Assembly: GCA_009760855.2 (NCBI GenBank) | Contig: WPIO01000008.1 | Span: 10,016,001-10,080,000 of the forward strand | DNA length: 64,000 nt | Direction: 5' to 3' | DNA from: Cristatella mucedo | Taxonomy: Eukaryota > Bryozoa > Phylactolaemata > Cristatellidae | Shown here: one piece after another, positions 1 to 10,512 of the stretch | Position numbering within the stretch: the stretch's first letter is position 1 | Layout of the letters: the number at the start of each line of letters is the position of its first letter | Made by a program: the position numbers and the translations under genes | Notes under the pieces: model-generated | What the model was told of the DNA's origin: nothing | Database searches by the model: none | The model's input: only the letters and a program-made list of their open reading frames with translations

Positions 1-47
1 AATTAGGCTAGTTAATCAGCTAATCTTTAAAATCAACTTCCTTTTGG

Positions 48-350
48 CCACCCTGCCTTTAGTTCGTTTGCTTCCAAAACCTGGAACTTACTCATGACTG
101 GCATCACAATATCCCCTGACTTAAAGGCATTTAAAATGAAGCTAAAAGCACACCTGTTTCTCACAGCATTAACTGGGTCTGTGTGAATTTGTCTTTTGAA
201 TGCTTGTCCTTACTGCCTACAGTGCTTATTGTCTATGTTATCACTAATCATATTTACATGGTACTAGTGCCTATAAAGAGATTGAAGTTCCCTTTTTCTT
301 GAGGGCACCGTATAAATACCTCATTATCATGATTGTTATCATTATCTCAT
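48..350 (+). mobile_element. LINE-A 3' fragment (CR1/L2-like)
   Basis: This is the last part of a non-LTR retrotransposon family called LINE-A here. The reverse transcriptase C-terminus is recognisable near 50-110 as a decayed version of the family motif AFSSYAPKAWNSLP, followed by the usual 3' UTR (AAGAGATTGAAGTT near 278-291) and a degraded ATT-rich tail. It is 5'-truncated and much decayed compared with the copy at 54790-55808. The family call rests on comparison with the other copies in this window; the clade (CR1/L2, Jockey superfamily) is from general knowledge. Confidence 0.75.
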
Positions 351-1737
351 CAGGCAGTAATGACAGTGGCAAGGTAACAAATGAATTTTTGGGGTTGGTG
401 CCACCTCATCTCAGACCCTTTTCAACTTTATTTCGGCTGCTTTATTGTAGGTGGTGCACCTGGCAAGTGGCTGCAGAGAAGTCGCTCACTCAAAATGCTG
501 AAGCCATGAAGGTTCTGTGCCAGAGACTGCACTTTGCTGGAGGGCGTATCAAAATGATAGAAGGTCAGTCGGCAGCAGTAAGCATTGCAGCAGCAAGCAT
601 TGCAGCAGCAGCCATTGCAGTAGCAGCCATTGCAGTAGCAGCCACTGCAGTAGCAGCCACTGCAGTAGCAGCCATTGCAGTAGCAGCCATTGCAGTAGCA
701 GCCATTGCTGTAGCAGCCATTGCTGTAGCACCTGCTGCTGCAATGGCTGCTGGACGTTTCCTAAGCTGGATCTCGAGAAGCCTCATCTCGTAGCTTAGTC
801 TGAATGCACGGGTGCTAGACTGTGCTACATCCACCTGTTCCTTTCTTTTATCTTTCACCCAATTCACCGTGAAGCTTCCTGTCGTAGCTTTCATCTACCA
901 GGCGATTGTTTCTATCAGAATTAGGCCACATGCTTTACTGGGAACCGAGTCAAACTATCCTTGTAATGGATATTTGCTATTGAGAAATCTGCTCTTGGCT
1001 TTCAAGTGGCAGTTTATGATAGCAAGCAACCACCTAAGCATCGAGAATACTGATCCTGGTGGGGCTCATTTTCTTTAGTCACATTAGTGCTGGCCGTTGT
1101 GGCCCATTGAGAATGTGCATGGTTTAAATGTGAAAGGTTGACAGCTCTTCATTTGTTTCTGCATGCATACTTCACTTCAATGGCATGTATTCCAGCTGAT
1201 TTTGAGGGAACATTTGCTCGATGTGTGTTGATCCATAATTTTACTCAGTACGTTATGGTACTGTCATATTAAACATGCAATTAAAAACTCTTCCAGTGCA
1301 ATGGGTAGCGTTGTAATTGACTCGTTACTATGAATTGAATGAGCCTGCCAAGAGGTGCATTACTATTTTACTAGCCAACACTGAAAGCCCTGCACGCAGC
1401 CGTACTTCTTATTTACTACTCGGAAGGCTTTACTTGAACTAAAGAGTAATGACTCAATTCCTTGGCCGTTCTCAGCTTAATAACTTTGATTTGGCTTTCA
1501 CCTGGTCACTCACCATTGTTCATGCCGTGTCCTTCAGCCCTGCCTAAGCATGCAGTATTTAAATGGATTTGCTGTAAGTTCACTAGTGTTATCGAAGTTC
1601 TTCTATCTATCACGGGCTGTCAGTGTCTGTAAGTGGTACTGCATTCGAGGCATCGGCATCTAGAGCTGTGCACACTCGAAATGAAATTCGGGGCACTACA
1701 TTTGGCTGACTGCAGGTGATGCAAGCCTCAAAATTAG
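351..1737. other. No gene recognised; contains one minisatellite
   Basis: Apart from the 15-bp minisatellite at 572-735, nothing recognisable is seen. Open frames over the minisatellite exist on both strands, as expected when the repeat unit is a multiple of three, and they carry no family motif. The stretch from 800 to 1737 has only short uninformative frames. Confidence 0.5.
572..735. repeat. 15-bp GCA-rich minisatellite, about 11 units
   Basis: The unit is ATTGCAGTAGCAGCC with small changes (GCAGTA/GCAGCA/GCTGTA). Because the unit is 15 bp, all frames stay open: AAIAV-type, SSHC-type and, on the minus strand, WLLLQ-type repeats. None of these looks like a real protein, so the open frames are taken as repeat artefacts. 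Confidence 0.85.
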
Positions 1738-1970
1738 GTGCAAAACTCAGTGGCTCGTATGGTCTGTCGTCAATGGTGTAGTTACCTTATCGCACCACTC
1801 GTGTCGGTTCTTTGTTTGAAACGATTCATGATTCTCAGTCTGGCTTACCAGTCACTTTGGTCGCTTGCACCAGCCTTTCTATCCGACCACCTTGCTCCTC
1901 CAGTGTGCTGTCTCACCACCCACTCCTCGGCATCTAGTCGTGTGGCCGTCCTGGCACGAAATTGAAATCT
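1738..1970 (+). mobile_element. Strongly decayed LINE-A RT C-terminus
   Basis: The frame at 1800-1900 reads LAYQSLWSLAPAFLSDHL, the counterpart of the LINE-A segment LTFRSLHSLAPAYLSDLL. No intact tail follows. It is a weak fossil fragment identified only by this motif. Confidence 0.55.
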
Positions 1971-2256
1971 TTTAGTGATTCAATCTAGTCTCTGTGCATA
2001 AGCACCGATAGTCCAGAGCTTGCTTTCGGCTATGGTCACTACATGCAATGACCTTGAATCCTCTAAGTCTCAGCTAAAGGCCATCTGCTCCTGTCAGTTT
2101 TTTCATTGGTCCCGTAAACGTGTCTTTTTATTGGTTCTGTATGCGCTTTACGTGCTTATCTGTGCATGATTCAATGCATGTTTGTAGCCAGAGATTTAAC
2201 TAACTGGTGGCCATGAGTCTCTTAATGTCTTCATGGCTTTTTCATGCTTTCCTAAA

Positions 2257-2257
2257 C

Positions 2258-2294
<37 letters not shown>

Positions 2295-2350
2295 ACTTGA
2301 CAAAGCGCTCTCAGAGAACTCAATCTCTTTCTACTCGCTTTACATTTGCT
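2257..2350 (-). mobile_element. LINE-A 3' end stub, minus strand
   Basis: An AAT run at 2262-2293 (the ATT tail read in reverse) is followed by the reverse complement of the LINE-A terminal sequence (AAAGCGCTCTCAGAGAACTC, then TTTACATTTGCTGCAA). Only about 90 bp of the 3' end is present, so it is a severely 5'-truncated insertion. Confidence 0.8.
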
Positions 2351-2444
2351 GCAATGGTGCTTGTTTGTTCGTGCACACTGGATATGGCATGTCTCTAACC
2401 CTTGTGTATTGATGTGTGTATTGATGTGTGTCTCTAACCTCTAA

Positions 2445-2515
2445 TCCTCGAGCTGCAAGTTGTAAAATACCTGGATAGAGAGTAAGTTCTTTTAGGGCGC
2501 TATTAAAACGATCTA
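2445..2515 (+). mobile_element. LINE/SINE 3' tail fragment
   Basis: The segment ACCTGGATAGAGAGTAAGTT followed by TTTTAGGGCGCTATTAAAA matches the 3' tail shared by the SINE at 13145-13275 and, more distantly, by LINE-A. There is no tRNA-like head, so it cannot be assigned to LINE or SINE. Confidence 0.45.
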
Positions 2516-2559
2516 CTGATATTGCTATTATTATGGATATTAGAATTAAACCCAGCTAA

Positions 2560-3475
2560 CTTGCCGTGCCGACATTCGATCCTGGATGTCGGAAAATGTC
2601 TTGAAACTAAATGGCGATAAAACTGAACTGCTGCTCATAGGAAACCCTTAGCGTGTGGCTGGATTAGAAGGCTTTGTTCTTCTAATAGGTGATGCTGTCG
2701 TGCGACCATCTCTGCGTGCTCGAAATTTAGCTGTCGTTTTCCGACAGCTGCCTAAATTGTAAAAGCTTCATTCAGAAGACTGCTTCTACAGCTTGCCATC
2801 ACATTCGATCCCTATCTAAGCTAAGGAACTGTCTTCTATGGTGGCTTGCAAACAATTTAACTAGCTCCTTAGTTCTGTGTCGGCTTGATTATTGTAATTC
2901 CCTTTTGGCTAGGCTACCAAAAAAAAGAAGCTAGGCTGCTGCAAAAAGCTATGAATATGGCTGCAAGGCTAGTTTTTTCAAGTCCCAGAGGTTTCACTGT
3001 GTGTCTCTTTTGCTAAAAGAGCTAGGATGGCTGATCAACGGATACAGAGCAAAGTTCTTACACTGACCAACAAGGGCCTCTTCTCGCCCTCAGGTCGTGC
3101 ATGGGCAATAAATTAGCTGTTCCATGCTTCTGCTTAAAGATCGTTACCGTTGGCGACAGAAGCTTTAGCTCTGCAGGTTCAAGACTGAGCAACTAGCTTC
3201 CGAGATTCTTATGCAACTACAACTACTCTCCTGCTGCCGACTATGGCTCATTCTTTCCAGGGGTCCTGAGCTGCTATTTCCATGCTACTCGCTACCTCAA
3301 CTGCTCTCATGACTCTGCTATGCTTCCCACTTTCTTTTTGTTGCGTGAGATGAAGTCTGTTGGCTACCGAATGCGTACCGAAAGCCACTTGGGCTGTGAG
3401 TACGCTATGCAAAACTATCATCCGTGACACCCCGAGTAGTCTTTGTGGCTTTGTGGAGGTAAAGACAGAGATGTA
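2560..3475 (+). mobile_element. LINE-B, 5'-truncated and decayed
   Basis: This is a second CR1/L2-like family. The RT thumb region begins with a WMSENVLKLNGDKTELLLIG-like segment (2585-2645), continues with a CRLDYCNSLLARLP-like motif near 2880-2925, and ends with a GDRSFSSAGSRLSN-like segment near 3150-3195. It shares its 3' end (CGTACCGAAAGC, then GTCTTTGTGGC and a TGTA-type tail) with minus-strand copies at 4925-5285, 32655-33190 and 44955-45200. Stops and frameshifts make it a fossil. Confidence 0.75.
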
Positions 3476-4323
3476 TTACTAGCAATCGAGCTAATCCGCC
3501 CCCTGCATCCCCGTTCCGCCCCCTGACATAGACTCGGGCGTTCCTGACCCGGTTTCTTCGATGTTAGGGACGGTAAGGTGATTGCACTTCACAGCCCTGA
3601 TCGTGGATTAGAATCATGCAGGAGAAAAATTTTCTTGCAATCTGCTAGTGGGTGCGTGAATTTTGCTAAGGCTGTTTTGCTGCCATATACATGAGACCGT
3701 TGAGTCGGCAGACCTATTACTCAAAAATAGCTAGTTTTAATTTAAGCAGCCTTGTTTTCCCGGTTTTCCTTTGCGGTCGTAGATTGCCATTTCCCTTTGA
3801 TCCTAGCTTCAAAAGTAGTACAGTGTCGTATGTGCACGTACATCGTTTAGCCGTACAATCTTTATTGAATTTGTCCGAGTCTGAGCTGTCCGCATCCATA
3901 GCACTGAAAGTTTGTTTGATGATGGGGAAAAAATGGGGAGGCCAGGCAGACTTGGCATGTGTGCCGATGCCACTGTGGCTATTACCGCATCGTCTCTAGG
4001 CCACAGGCGGCACACCAGTGGTGCACAGGATTGCACTAAAGCTTCCCTGTCTGCCGAGTGCTTGCTGGCTAGCTAGCTTTCCGCCTGCCGATTTCCTGAT
4101 CGCCACCGGCGCACCGCTGCAGCTTACATGGTGAGGAAGATGAGGGTCCAGCTCGCGCTCGAGCCTGAGCGTACTTCCTCCACTCGTCAGCCGCATCCGT
4201 CGGATGGCTCAGCGCCCGACGCCCGATCCCAGACCTTCCGGATCAGGTAGCAGCTCGCTCCAGCATCCTGCGGCTTTGCGGCGCTCGCTCTGAAGGCAGC
4301 CGCCACTCTTGCTCACTTAACCG
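3476..4323. promoter_or_regulatory. Upstream region of coiled-coil gene with CpG-rich segment
   Basis: The first 550 bases show nothing recognisable. From about 4060 to 4490 the sequence turns CpG-rich (GCCACCGGCGCACCG, CTCGCGCTCGAG, CGCCCGACGCCCGATCC), unlike the AT-richer flanks, and ends at the start codon of the coiled-coil gene. This fits a promoter or 5' UTR region. No TATA box is evident. An ATG at 4129 opens a frame of about 40 codons that does not continue into the gene; it could be an upstream ORF if transcribed. Confidence 0.4.
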
Positions 4324-5568
4324 ATGCCGCCGCGCCACTCCAGCGACGAAGCTTCTGCAGCAGCAGCTTCGCCGGCCTGCTTCTCTGAGCTGGAGCAGGT
4401 GACGAAGGAGCGCGACCTGCTCGCGTCGAAGCTCCAGGAGGACGCGTGTCTGTTCGAGCAGACGGTCGTGAACCTCAAGCGCGACCGTAAGCAATCACTG
4501 CGCATGAGTCCGGCGGCTTCTCTTTCGGCTGTGGCTTCTCAATCTGCCACTAATGCATTCGACACTGGCTGACCTTCCTGTGCTCGGCAAGAGCACAGAG
4601 TTGCCGACTGCTTGATGTGTACGAGCAGTGTAAAAGATTGCCTGCACACAGCAGTTTTATCTGTCACTTGCGACAGTGGTGGCGGTTCCCGGCAGTCGAC
4701 CACCACGACCTCGTGGTCTTGGGTGGAAAATTTAAGCTTCACCTGCTCAGCTAAGCTTTGCCCTCTGCCTGGCCAACGGCTAGTTTCGGCTTGCTTGCCC
4801 GCTGGTGGTCTTAACATCGCCTAAAATGTCGGTCAAGCTGACACTGATTGCTCGAGGCGAAGCACTGGTATAGTAGTGTGCAAATGCCGCTGACCCGAAC
4901 CTTATCTTGTGATCGAATGGCGCGACATATCTCCGTCTGTAACTCCACAAAACTACTACAAAGATTATATTGGTGTCACACGAGAGTTTTCTATTGTGCA
5001 CTCTCAAAGCCTAAGCTGCTTTCGGTATGCATTCGGTAGCCAACAGACTTCATCTCATGCAACAAAGAGAAAGTGAGAAGCATAGCAGTCAGGAGAGCAG
5101 TTGAAGTAGTGAGTAGCACGGAAGTAGCAGCTCAGTACGGCTGGAAAGGATGTGCCACAGCCGGCAACAGGAGAGTAGATGTCGTTGCATAAGAATTTTA
5201 GAACCGAGTTCCACAGGTAGAACTTGCAAAGCAAAAACTTTTGTTGCCAACGGTCTTCAAGTGAAGGAATAGAAGAGCTCATTTATTGTCTATAGATTTG
5301 ACGACTGTGCATCGTGGCTTGTAGACATACATCCTTTTGGGTGTGCTTGTCGATGCCAGAGAAATTTTTTTCGTGCACACTCGAGCACTGGGAACGAAGC
5401 TGGGGATCTTATTGCAGGCATAGTGAAAGAAAAACTTCAGTGTGCCATTCAGTTGTTGGCAGCAGTGAGAGTGAGAGCAGGGGAGGAGTGCTGAGTGCCG
5501 GTCTCTTGTGCCTGTGCTCGCTGAATGCTCTATCCACCGAGGCTCCCTCCTCTTCTACTCTCTCTCCC

Positions 5569-5599
<31 letters not shown>

Positions 5600-8401
5600 C
5601 CCCTCTTCCAGAAGGACTTGGTGTGGTTACTAAGGGACAAATGGAACTGTTAACCTCTTCCACCTGTAAGGTGTGGTGGAAGGGGTTGACAGTTCTATTT
5701 GCACATCAGCTCCATCCACAGCCTCTCGAGCAGCATAGAAACCGTTTGCTGATGGAGAGCTGTGGGTGCCTTGTATTTAGGTGACAAATCGAGGCATTGT
5801 TCCGTTATAGACAGCACTGGCCTCGTGGGTTAGTCGCTATACATATGGGAAACGTACTTGGCAGCTGTCAGAGCTTGGACATGCAGGCACGGCAGATAGC
5901 AGGGCTTGTCAGACGTGAGATAGCTACTTCAGTCGAAAATGCTATAAGCAAATCAACGAGACCTGGTTCATAAAGCAACGTGAGGATGCTGAAAGTTCTG
6001 TTACTGTTGCTCTCATGATGTGGAGATGCAGGCCAAGATTCAATGAATGAATAGGCTTGGAAAGTGCTCGATAGAAAACTCTTCTTCTTAAGACCCACAT
6101 AGTCTCATAGTCGCTGCTATGCTCTGGAGTCGTCAGCTTGAGATGATTTTCCGATGGCAGCATGACAAGCGTTTACTCATAGATATGACCATATATTGCC
6201 TTGGGGTGCGGCTAGCCTCTCCCCCTCGGAGCAACACAGCATAAAAAGGCAGCAGCTGTACATGCATCATGGGTGTGACGACTGGTGCTACCGTGCCTTT
6301 AGTTCATATGCTCCCAAAGCTTGGAACTCACTCCCGACTTCCATCACGACATCCCCTGACTTGACAACATTTACAAAAAAATTTTTAATGCACCTATTTA
6401 TCACAGCATTTAGTGGGTTCCCGTGATTCATCCTTTATGTGCTTATGCATGCTGACACGGTGCATGCTGCCACTAACCACACTTGCATGCTGACCCTGTG
6501 CATGTCAACCCCAACCATGTTTATTTTTGTTGTTTATCGAGCATGCTGCTACTAACCATCCGATCGTGTTTCCTTTGCAACAAATGCAGAGTGCTTTGAA
6601 AGAGATTGAGTTCTCTGAGGGCACTTTGTCAAGTATGTTATTATTATCATTATTACTCAGAGCCGGCAGCCGAGACACTCGCCATGCCAGCAGTAGTGGA
6701 ACCAGGGAATGTTTCACCTGGCTCTCTCAGACCAGTCGTCCCTGATGTCTAGCCAGCTGACCAACCACCAACCGCCTTTTAACAATTCGGTTAATCGAAA
6801 AACGTGCCACGACGTTCATGTGGAATGGCAGCAAATTGTGGCACAGAGATCGCCAAAGGCTGCTTACTGTCTGTACTCGTGGACAGCAGCCACCGTTGTT
6901 CTATCGAGGTCCTAATTTAAGCATATTGCGAATATCAGAAGCTCGGTTCTCCTTGGCGGTCTTGTTGTACCATAGAGTTGTTAGCTCGGCTCACATGAGA
7001 GCATGTTTATGAATCTGCACTAGGTTACCTTAGCTTGGCAGTAAAAACCATGCTGAGCTGAACTAGTGCATATTAATGCACTCATGAATCGAGCTAACGA
7101 CAGTATTATACATCTGGACTGCCAAAAAGCTTCTATTGACAGAAGCAGCAGAAAAGCCCTAGCAGCTTTAAGCACAGCTTTCAGCAGGCAATAATGGATT
7201 GTCTGCTACCGGACTCCATCACCCGAATTGGGTCGTGAACTGGGAGCACTTAACCCTTCGGATACGACCTAGGGGCACCACTTTATTGGCAGCTAGATGC
7301 ATTTGTAATAACCCAGTAGTGCCCCACCTCTTCAGTGGATGAGCTAGCATGTAGGGACGACTATATCTAGATGGATGGAAAGCAAGTATTTGTGCTTGCC
7401 GAATCATTGTGCAATATTGCAAAGATTCGTGACATCAGATGTGTTGTTCTGCTGACTGCTGGTCAGGAACTGTGAAATGGTTGTACCTTGCAGATGCACT
7501 GCAGATGTCAGAAATGCAGACAAAAGTCCAGTCACTAGAAGACATCATCCGAAGCAAAAATGAAGTGAGCTAGGTTTTCTACCAACTTTTCTTTCCTGTA
7601 ACTACTGCTGCTGGAGCTGTTTGCTGGGTGACATTTTTACTACTGCTATTTGCTTCGGTGCTGCACAACCACAGCATTGCCACACTTGTTTTATCTGATC
7701 CTAGCTCCGGTCTCATTAGTGGGTTGGTTTTGTAGACTTGATAGCAATATAAGAGAAAGTTCTTCGCTCAACAAAGAACTTTCCAGATCTCACTGTGTAG
7801 ATGACCTTAACTGCCTCATATTTTGATGACAGAGTCCTGACTTGATCTGTCTGCTAGCTAGCTTTTACCTACACAATTCACCGATCTTGGGTATTTTTTC
7901 TATGCATCCTAAAGGGAAATTTATCGGTACAGCATTTTGAACCCTTGTCATAATAGGAATCTTGTCTTTGTTCGAGCCAATCCAAGTCGTGTTCGCTTAT
8001 ATCCGAAATTAGTCGTCTTATCTAAGCTCATCCATCTAGTTTCGTGCTCTGCATTGTATGGCTGTGTAGGGATATTGACGAGTAGAAGCCTAGCCCTGTG
8101 TGCTGGCTGGCTTTTTGTGGCTGCACGTAAGTGATCTTTTCCATACCCAATTGTGTTGCCTCACTGCACCTTTATCGATATTTAGTTGTGTAGCCTCACT
8201 AGTCTAGTGGCTTTGGATAAGGGTTTATTCTCTCAGTTTCCGGCTTCTCTTTATTCTTTTCTTACTCTACTTGGTTGTACAGTTCTCTATCTCTGCTCCT
8301 GTCCCTATCTCTATGTCTTTCTCACAATCTCTCAGCTCTCACTTTGCTCTCACACACTCTTCTCTTGCTTCGTCCTGCTTCGTCCTGCTATTTCATCACC
8401 T

Positions 8402-8473
<72 letters not shown>

Positions 8474-10428
8474 ATTCTCCCCCTCATTCTCTCTGTGACT
8501 CCCTGCCACTCTTTCTCTGTACACCTACCTTTTACCTATATCTTCGTTTACTTTCTGCCTCTTCCCTGGGTCTTAGCCGAAGGCAGAGGAACTTCTCGCG
8601 ATCGGGATTTTGAGTCCTGCAATCCTATATTGCTTACTTTAAACAGAAGTGTTAGCTGCCATGAAATTCCCGGCACTCAGCTTCTCTCTCCTCTCAGCCT
8701 CTCTGTTCCTGCTCTCTACCCCCTCTCTTCTATCTCTCAACCTGTCTCCCTGTAAATGTGTAAATAAATTCTCTACCCTACAATGAATCATATTGTCCAA
8801 AGTAGTTTTTAAATAGCTGAATCAAGTTGACACCAAGCTGATTTGTGCCAGCTGACTTCTTGACGTTTGATGCAAAATTCTCTCAACAGTTTTTTTTATG
8901 CACCAATGGGATGAATGGAACAGGTTTATTCTTGATTTAGCTCTATAGCTCTCACTGCTGCATGTCGTGGTAGTGATCGGCCTCACATGCTCAGTCTGTA
9001 CCCTGGCACATCACTCCGTTGCATCGGCGAGTTACTTGGTCGGTTGCCTGAAAATTTGCCAGCACTGTTCCATCTTCTCACTTGGTTGCTACCTGGATGT
9101 TGCAGAAGCTCTCGGTTCTCGCAAGCCAGCTGAGTAACAGTGAAAATGAGCTCGAGCTCTTGCGAAGTCGAAGTGCACAGCTCGAGCAGAATGTCGGCTC
9201 CTTGGAAGATAACCTTCAGCAAGGTGCGGCTCGTGTCTTAATCAGAATCTCTCTGCCACTGTCCTCCCTTCTTTTACTACCTCTCTCTCTATCTGTTCCA
9301 CTGTCTTGATTCATCTCTCTACACATGTCCGGCTTTTTTTGTCTGTTTATTTATCTGTCGTTCTCTCTCCTCTCTTTCTGATTCTTCCTCTCCCTCTCTC
9401 TCTCTCTCTATAGTTTTCTCTCTCTCGGTCTCTGTCTTTGATTGCATAACTGTCCTAGTATCAATATTGGTATGTTTGTCCCTTAAATTACTGTGTTTTT
9501 TATTATTGCCATCGACATCGCTTCGTATTCGCAGTCGACCTGGGAGCTCTGCTGAACAGTGATCTCTCTTCCTTTCAGCTGTGGAGCAAGCGAGGAGCGA
9601 GCAAGCCGACAGCTGGAACGGCAAGCTGCTCGCCTGCCAGCGGCAGCTGACAGACGCTCGTGCGCAGCTAGCCAAAGCCGGTGAGACGAGTTTGCTGCCG
9701 AAGCTGCTGACGTCTGCCTCCACCTCCGCTGCCCAGCTGCTGGCTACAATGCATGCTGCAGCTGATGCTTGACTACTTCAGCCCCAGCTTTTTGGCTGGG
9801 CACGTGACCCTTACTTATTCATCGGTTAATCTCTCGGCTTATTCATGCTATAGAAGTGTGGGCATCAAGAAAGGAACGTGAGCTCGGACGTGACCAGGCC
9901 CGACATCGGGATGAGCTGAGCGAACTTCGACGACGCTGTGCCGAGTCCACTGAGCGGTTGGAGGCAGAAAACAGGAGCCTGCAAGCCGAGCGGAACATGC
10001 TGATGGTGAGCACGTGACTGAGCAGCTGAAGGCAGGCCCTGGGTTGCTGCTTCGTGTGCAGTACTCAGGATACTCGGATATCCGGTACCTGGAGCTTGCT
10101 TTGTATGCATATTTGTTCATTAATCCGTGCTCCTGCAAGTGCGCTGCAGCAAGTGAGCAGGCCGTGAGTGTGCTGCAGCAAGTGAGCAGGCCGTGAGTAT
10201 GCTGCAGCAGACGGCAGTCTTTCTGGGCTCGTTCTGCTCGAGTGCCTTAAACGCCTACCCGTCATGCGAGCCTCCTTGTGGCTGTGCTTTGACCGACTCG
10301 AGTGCTTCATTCGAATGCAACTTCAGTTTGGGATCCCAGGACCTTACAGGCGATCGGCTGCATTCCCCACACTCAGTACTCTCTCGTTGCCGTGTGCATT
10401 CAACTGGCGATAAACTTTCGCATGCCCA

Positions 10429-10512
<84 letters not shown>

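Noticed and set aside
517-798. SSHC and AAIAV repeat proteins across 549-894 on both strands
   Set aside because: They are produced by a 15-bp minisatellite, open in all frames, with no splice support.
5868-6098. Minus-strand frame of 76-90 codons conserved in both duplicates
   Set aside because: The plus strand is also open and conserved here; conservation follows from the recent duplication and not from coding constraint.
8186-8755. Ser-Leu repeat frame of 189 codons over the CT microsatellite
   Set aside because: It is a translation of CT dinucleotides inside an intron of the coiled-coil gene; the same applies at 10193-10748, 50520-50897 and 58618-59016.
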